Made by a program: the position numbers and the translations under genes
The notes under the pieces: generated by a model
What the model was told of the DNA's origin: nothing
The model's database searches: none
The model's input: only the letters and a program-made list of their open reading frames with translations
Assembly (NCBI RefSeq): GCF_018139145.2
Contig: NC_059477.1
Location: forward strand, 42,655,502 to 42,719,501
DNA: 64,000 bases
Direction of reading: 5' to 3'
Source: Gymnogyps californianus
Lineage: Eukaryota; Chordata; Aves; Accipitriformes; Cathartidae
In this document: positions 58,138 to 64,000 of the stretch, one piece after another
Position numbering within the stretch: position 1 is the first letter of the stretch
Layout: the number at the start of each line of letters is the position of its first letter

Positions 58138-61100
58138 GGTTAATAAAAATAAACCCACTATTTTTAAATTGTGACATGAACATATTAGCAACATGAACCT
58201 CAGCGCGACTATGAGACTTTGTACTTCGGCTTAAAACAACTCATACAGGAAGCTAATACCAACGCCCATTTCAACAGATGTCGTGTGCCAGGAAATCAAT
58301 ATAATACGTTTCTAAATAAGAGCCATGTTCTGCATGAGAATTGAGTAATGAAGTATGACTTAACACACGGATAGTGTCAGAGCCCTTCAAAAGTGTGAAT
58401 TATTTGCCATGGGGAAGAGCAGCGCATGCAGGTACGTGCACGGAGGGTGTTGAAGATGACGGGCTTCATGTTTGGTCCCCACCTCCCCTAAATGCTGTGT
58501 CATATTGCTCCCACAACTGGCATTTTGTCTGAACGTGCAATTCCCTGCCCCGGGATGGGGAGGAAGACTGTGCCTGGGGGAGCGTTGGATGTATCTTCTC
58601 CTATGGATCATCCAGGCCAGAGAACAGTCTTATTGTTGATCAGATAAATTGCACTTAAATATCCGCAGGGCGCTGGGTGGCAGTCCTCTTTCTTGACCCA
58701 GGATTGTTACAAATATCGTCTATGCTCACCTTAGTCTCAGCACGACCTAATGCCAGATTTTCGCCGGCTGCCAGGAGCTCCTGGGCTGTAGTACTGCAGC
58801 AACACATTTTCAGGAATAGGAACTCCCGCTTTGGGCTTCCATTGAAGCAGCTGTGCAGTCCTGTGCTTAACCCCCAAGAACAAAAATGGTCCCACTGGAT
58901 TTTGGAGCTCAAGTGGGGTTTTTGGTGCGAGGAATGTCCGTTCCCCCTCTGTGTTTGTAGATGCTCCAACTCCATAGGTACGGGACCGAGAAGGAAGGGT
59001 GTGTAGGCACATGGGTGCTTTGCATGTCCCTTCCCCGGGGTGAGCTTGGCAGTGGCTCTGCAAAGCAGGGGTTCATTGAGCAATGTAGCAATCGCTTCTG
59101 TGAAAGATGAGCTGCGCTAGAGGGCTTTGGGGAAAAGCAAGCGAAAGCTTTGAAATGCAAACTGAAGGGGATAAAGATGTCAGGGTGCGGTACGGTGGTT
59201 GGAAATTTGGGGTGCGATAGGCACCTTGTTTATGCTTTGCAGGGGTGGAGGGCAGTAAGGGGAGCGCTTCCCGGGCATGTTGAGGCGTCTGTGCGGTTTT
59301 GGCTCCGGATCCCCTCTTATGGAGCAGCCGAAACAGGGGAGATACAATCAAGATGCTGTGCCTTTTTTTAGTTGGTAAGACTGGCCAAGTTTATGAAGAT
59401 AAATATACATGAAATTTGCATAACTGGCAAAAGAAGACTGTTTACTGAATCCTGAGAAAATTGCCTGTCTTTTTATTAGTAATGCATTAAAATAACTGAA
59501 CGCACAGCCGGAGCTCCCTCCGGGTTGGTTCTGGCGTACAGGATGGGTCCCTGGGATGCGGTCCCTCCCCACGCTGAGCCCCACCTCAGGACCCCTCTGG
59601 GCATCGTCCTTGCGTTGTCCTTCCTCCAGAGGCCGAGGATCACTGAGCCTGGCTGCAGAACTCAGGACATCAGAGAACCCCAAAAATGCAAAGAGCGGCT
59701 GGATGGAGATTGAAATGTCATAGAAGAGGATTATGGAGCTTGTTTTACTGCTGCATTTTGAGGGTGCGTTTGCACCCTATTGCTGCTGCTCTGCCTCCGT
59801 GTCGGGAGCTGTGCTGATGTTTGCCTGTGCAACCGCCTGAACACCCGTGCTGCTTGTGCTCCAGTCACTGGTTGTGTCATTCATCGCCACAGGCACGATG
59901 TCTGCTTTGCTGTCACACCGCTTGGCTTTTTTTCACAATTTGCGTCATCAGTATCTAGCATGTTTTTTGGACAGAGATTCACCTGATAAATAGGTGCTGT
60001 AAGAGTTTGGCTGATGTAGCTTGGATTGAGAAATTAGAAGAGGAACATGCTGAAATGGATTCCGATCTTTAAAATACTTTGGATTTGAGGTGGGATGGGT
60101 GGCTGTCCCGTCTGTATGTACCAATAATGAGGCTAAAAGAGTCAGTAAGGCTGTCAGACTTCGGTAGGAACAAAAGTAAGCTAAATACTGATAAATACAT
60201 CTCCCTTAAGACTGTGTTGAAATCAAGTGACAATAAAGACGATATGAATTAGTTTTAAAATCTGCTTGGTAACGCCATTAGGAGTGTCTTCTGACTTGGG
60301 AAGAAATCAGAGTCCTGTTGTGTCCTGACCTCATTTATATGCTGCATCCTCAAGGACATTTGCCATTTTAGTAATTTTTACTGAGGTACCATCAGAAATG
60401 GTCCTTAACATACCCGAGATGTGGAAGCAAGGAGCATCCTGTGCTCTGACACATTTACGTGCAGAATAACTACAGTCGTTCCTTGTACGGGGCAGAAACA
60501 GCCGTGGCTGCCAGTGTGGAGTCAAACTCCGTGAGCTTGTTATGCTTGATTGAATAGCACAGGGTGGGAAGGAGTTTTTGTTTTAATAACAGGCAGAATG
60601 GTTCCCATTTTCTGCTAAATGAAATTGTAACAGGCCTTGATCAATGCTAATATCTCTGCATTATTCATAATTCTCTAGTATTCCTCCCTTAACAGCCTTT
60701 GCCAAGCACCCGCATAGGTGTTTGGTACAGAAGCCAGCCATCTCCCTCCCTGGGCAGCTCTGAGGAGCCAGAGATTTTTATACCTCTCGGAGCAGAAAAT
60801 GTCCATGGCAGAGCTCGTATATGGAAAGTTGCAACAGAAGAAAATCCTGGGATGAAATAGAGTAATGAAGTTTTAAACATACCTAAATGGGGAAATGGCA
60901 TGACTTGGATAACAAGGGGCTATAATTAATTAAATGCACTTAGGCAGGCTTCACGGGGTTCTGATGACAGTGTTGCAGCCAGGAGAAGAAAGGACCCACG
61001 GCTTGAGATAGTATCTGTAAAACCCCGATAACGCGTGTCAAGCTTTATTAATGGCTTTGCTGTGTTGTGTTGCATGTTTTGATGGATATCACAAGGTCCT

Positions 61101-64000
61101 AATTGGTAAAACATGTTTTATTAAAATAGCCCTCTGCCCTCATGCTTGGCTTTCTGCAGAGACAGTGTTTGTCAGAGAAGATGGGAAGCGCAGGAACGCT
61201 GAAATCCCCGCAGGGCTACGCCTGGATTTCACTGGCGTGAGGTTTGCATGGGTGTATCTGCGAGGAGCTCAGGTCCAGCTGGACTCCGGGCTGCAGTCCC
61301 AGCCGGCCGCCGCACAGCTCGCCCCGCTTCGTTTGCAAGCCACAAGCTGTCTTAGCTAATAGGCTGTGAAAACTCCACCGGGTTTTTCTCACACTTGCAA
61401 AGTCACGTCCTTCGCGGCAGGGCTGGCAGCGCCGGGAGGTGCAGCAGGTACCTAGGCAGAGGCTGGAGCCTTGGCTACGCCGGGAGCTGCCGGGGAGCTG
61501 CCGTATCCCTCAAACACACTAATGACCTCGTCTCTGCCTGGTCCTGCTTGACTGGCAGAATAAGCATCTTCCTGGGTACCTGGTGTAACACCACAGGCTG
61601 GGGCTTTCCTTGCTCTTTGTATTTTTATAGCATGTTCTGGAGGTCCTCAGCCTCTTGCCCTTTAGGCATCCCATAATGACGGTTTAAGTGTGCCAGCAGT
61701 CACGCTGCCTGTTGGTGGTCTGTGGTGGGGAAGGGAAAACAATGTCAGATTTAGAGATTCAAATGCAATTCCGTTGTTTATGTTATTTCTCATAGAAGTA
61801 TTTTTTCTAGTGCAGCAGTTGTCTTTATAGACATAAGTACTCAGGATCCTACTTTTGGAGTGGTTTGTAGCAGTAAGTGTCACAGTCAGTTCGTATTTGG
61901 TGCTTTTTAGCGTAAAGGTGTTTTCTCTGGTTTTTCTTTCCATGGAAGGTATCGGGGGGTAGCATAACTCCCACTGTCAGCTCAGCCTCTGCTTGTTGGG
62001 AAACTATGTCTCGCTGGTAGAAGTATTGTCAAACTGCGGAAAACACTGCATAAATCCCTCTCTGGGCTTTTTCATTCATTAGTTTTCGGGCATCTCAGCC
62101 TGCTTTTGATGAAGACATCCATCCCTGACTTCTGCTGCTTGCTTACCCTTTCTCTTTTTTAAGTAGTTGAGTGATGTTCAATTTTGGGTGGTTCTGTTTT
62201 TCTTCTGACATATGTTTTTGGACAAAGGCGTGTGTTTCTCAGAGTGGCGGAGAACTCGATTGCACAAGCTGATTAATCACCACCGGCAGCAGGGGCCCAA
62301 AGAGCCAGATCGGGGTGCGGGGCTGTGGTTTCTCAGGGTTGATGTCTGCTGGGGCAGGCAGTACCCGATTCCTGCTTTCCAGTTAAACTGAGAGTGATCT
62401 GAAGCAGTGTTCCTGGTGCTGTGTGTCCAGAAGTGATCTGATCACTTCTTTTCTGGTATCAATAATAATGATTACATTTAACCTGGAAAGTCAGAGCACT
62501 TGCTAAAAATGTATTAATGAAACACTATGAGAGGTGTTTTCACAGCCCTGTTACAGAGGCACAAAGGCAGATGCAAGAAATACATTACAGTGTTGTATTG
62601 TTCTCCTCTTTCACAGATGGTTATTTTTTTTGTCCAGCATGACCTTTTGTGTCTGATCCTGTGTGTTTTCTGGTATTTCTTTGTCATTTTAGGGAATACA
62701 GGGTCTTCTTTTGCATGTAGATGCTCTTCTTCAGCTGCAAGCACGGCTTTCTGACTGCAGGGTGAAAGATGGGAAGCTGTTGTTTCTCAGCGTACCTTCT
62801 CCAGTTTGCTGTGCTCCTGCTCTAGCAGAAGGAATTTGCAAGTGCAAATGAGCATAGCCACATCTGTGATAATATTATGAATGCCATCAGAGAACTGGAG
62901 GTTCCCCTGCTCAGGAGGGCGCTGCTCGGGGATCCCTGCTGCTGCTCCAAAAGTCGTTTGCTGCAGACGGTTGACCATCAGCTCCCTGATGTCTTGGGAG
63001 TGAATGTGTCTGCCTGGAAGAAGCATTAATTATGATGTTTTGAGTGATGTGATTTGGGAGTTGATCATCTTTTCTAATCCCGCAGCGCTGTAACGTATCT
63101 GGTTGCTTTGTGTTTTTCTTGGCAAAGTGTTAGGATGGGCATTACCCAGCCAGATCCTGCATTTGCTCCTGCGGAGAGGAATTAAGATGGATGTGGTGTT
63201 CAGAGGGTTTCACACTGGCTTTATAATAGTCTCTTTCTGTCTCATTTTAAACCAACAGCCCATAATTTTAACTGGTATTAATTGTGTAACTGATGAGTAA
63301 GACTACCCATTTTAATGGTATGAATATTTGCTGTGAAATCATAACGTTTACCTCCAAACATTTACATTCCCTTTTCCTAATGACCTGGCTAGTGGGCATT
63401 TTGGGGAAAGCAATAGTCAGGAATTCCTTCTTGGCTGGCCCAAGGACATTTCAGGGTTAGCTGGAATGAGCAAATGGCTTGAAATCAGTGCGCCTTCAGG
63501 CAAAGAGGTAGTAAGGTGCCATTTGTTTGCAGAGGATGGGTGGTATTCTTGTTTAGCTGCCTGGTACTCGGTGTCTACACAGCCTGGTAGCACGGACCCA
63601 GTTTTGCAAGGGAACCGCTGCAGCCTGCACAGAGGTGAGCATGCCCTGCAGCTCCAGCTCCACTGGGAAATAAAGCCGAGCCAAGAAATTGAGAAAAGCG
63701 TTAGTTTTCACGGCACTGCCAGTTTTGATGTCACGAGGGGATTGAAGCAGCGACAGTGTTTGTCCTTCTGGGAGAACTACTGAGGCAGGAGGGGATCCCA
63801 TGCCCCGCTGGTGTTTTTAAGGACTGGTGGAGGTCTGTGCTAGAGAATTGCTGCTTCACCTCAGGGCTCCAAGCTTTGCCCCTGGTCATACCTTTGCTGA
63901 TCATATCAGTTCATTTGAGAAACTGTGAACTAGGAGAAGCTGACCCCGATGCCTGTGAAGAAGTGTATGTTTGTCCATGGCCAGTAGTGGTGGGTGTTTA

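Larger units (their letters stand above)
9001..64000 (+). other. FMNL2 intron 1 (5' part, at least 55.0 kb)
   Basis: After the donor no sequence encoding the next FMNL2 residues (in the human protein Asn-Ala-Met-Asn-Leu-Pro-Pro, then the Gln-Tyr-Asp-Asn-Glu-Lys-Lys block) was found on the + strand. The intron therefore runs past the right edge. A very long first intron is also typical of mammalian FMNL2. No nested gene on either strand could be supported. Repeats, tracts and possible regulatory segments are listed individually. Confidence 0.85.
35001..64000. other. Intron 1 segment with ancient repeats and two GC-rich clusters
   Basis: This stretch contains most of the recognisable repeat relics (35.6, 36.1, 38.2, 38.4, 42.6, 48.3, 53.6, 54.9, 56.4 and 58.0 kb). 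It also holds two small CpG/G-rich clusters (37840-37990 and 50700-50790), the long pyrimidine tract at 49815-49998 and a diverged duplication at 51357/51956. From 59 kb to the right edge I see only unique intronic sequence with no exon. The minus-strand open frame at 45581-46279 is discussed as a finding and is probably not a gene. Confidence 0.5.

Noticed and set aside
9001..64000. Search for FMNL2 exon 2, tRNA genes, CRISPR arrays and complete transposons or endogenous retroviruses
   Set aside because: No sequence encoding the next FMNL2 block, no tRNA B-box context, no regularly spaced repeats and no paired long terminal repeats were seen by reading. A sensitive computed search could still find diverged examples.

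Overview
This window is vertebrate nuclear DNA, most likely from a bird. There are no compact prokaryotic genes. One strong CpG island holds a single recognisable protein-coding exon, followed by a very long intron. The island's exon encodes the first 39 residues of formin-like protein 2 (FMNL2), ending at a consensus splice donor. A degraded CR1-type LINE fragment, ancient SINE relics, a low density of recent transposons and several pure homopolymer runs (C19, G18, T21) fit an archosaur genome, bird rather than mammal. The species cannot be named from the sequence.

Layout: (1) Bases 1-8129 are the 5' flank of FMNL2 on the + strand, with no exon I can support. It contains one MIR-like relic and a perfect 16-bp palindrome. 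(2) Bases 8130-9760 are the CpG-island promoter and first exon. It has a YY1/TISU-like ATG followed by a good splice donor, a ZNF143-type ACTAC-TCCCAG element, a GC box, two small upstream ORFs that overlap by ATGA, seven GCC triplets abutting a near-ideal Kozak start, the coding exon (8884-9000), the donor at 9001, and a G-quadruplex motif early in the intron. (3) Bases 9001-64000 are intron 1 of FMNL2, at least 55.0 kb here. I found no continuation of the GBD/FH3 coding sequence, so exon 2 lies beyond the window. The intron holds ancient repeat relics, homopolymer and pyrimidine tracts, two small GC-rich clusters (about 37.8-38.0 kb and 50.7 kb), a diverged tandem duplication near 51.4/52.0 kb, and stretches that could be regulatory.

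Only one gene is supported. FMNL2 is a Cdc42-regulated, N-myristoylated formin that nucleates and elongates actin filaments at the leading edge. The window covers its control region and membrane-anchoring N-terminus. Nearly all long open frames here are either products of the stop-poor CpG island or lengths expected by chance in 64 kb. I see no evidence of a wholly new biological system. The items most worth checking are a possible alternative mini first exon at 8236-8253 that would also encode a myristoylation-type start, the overlapping uORF pair, and the duplicated 51.4/52.0 kb element.
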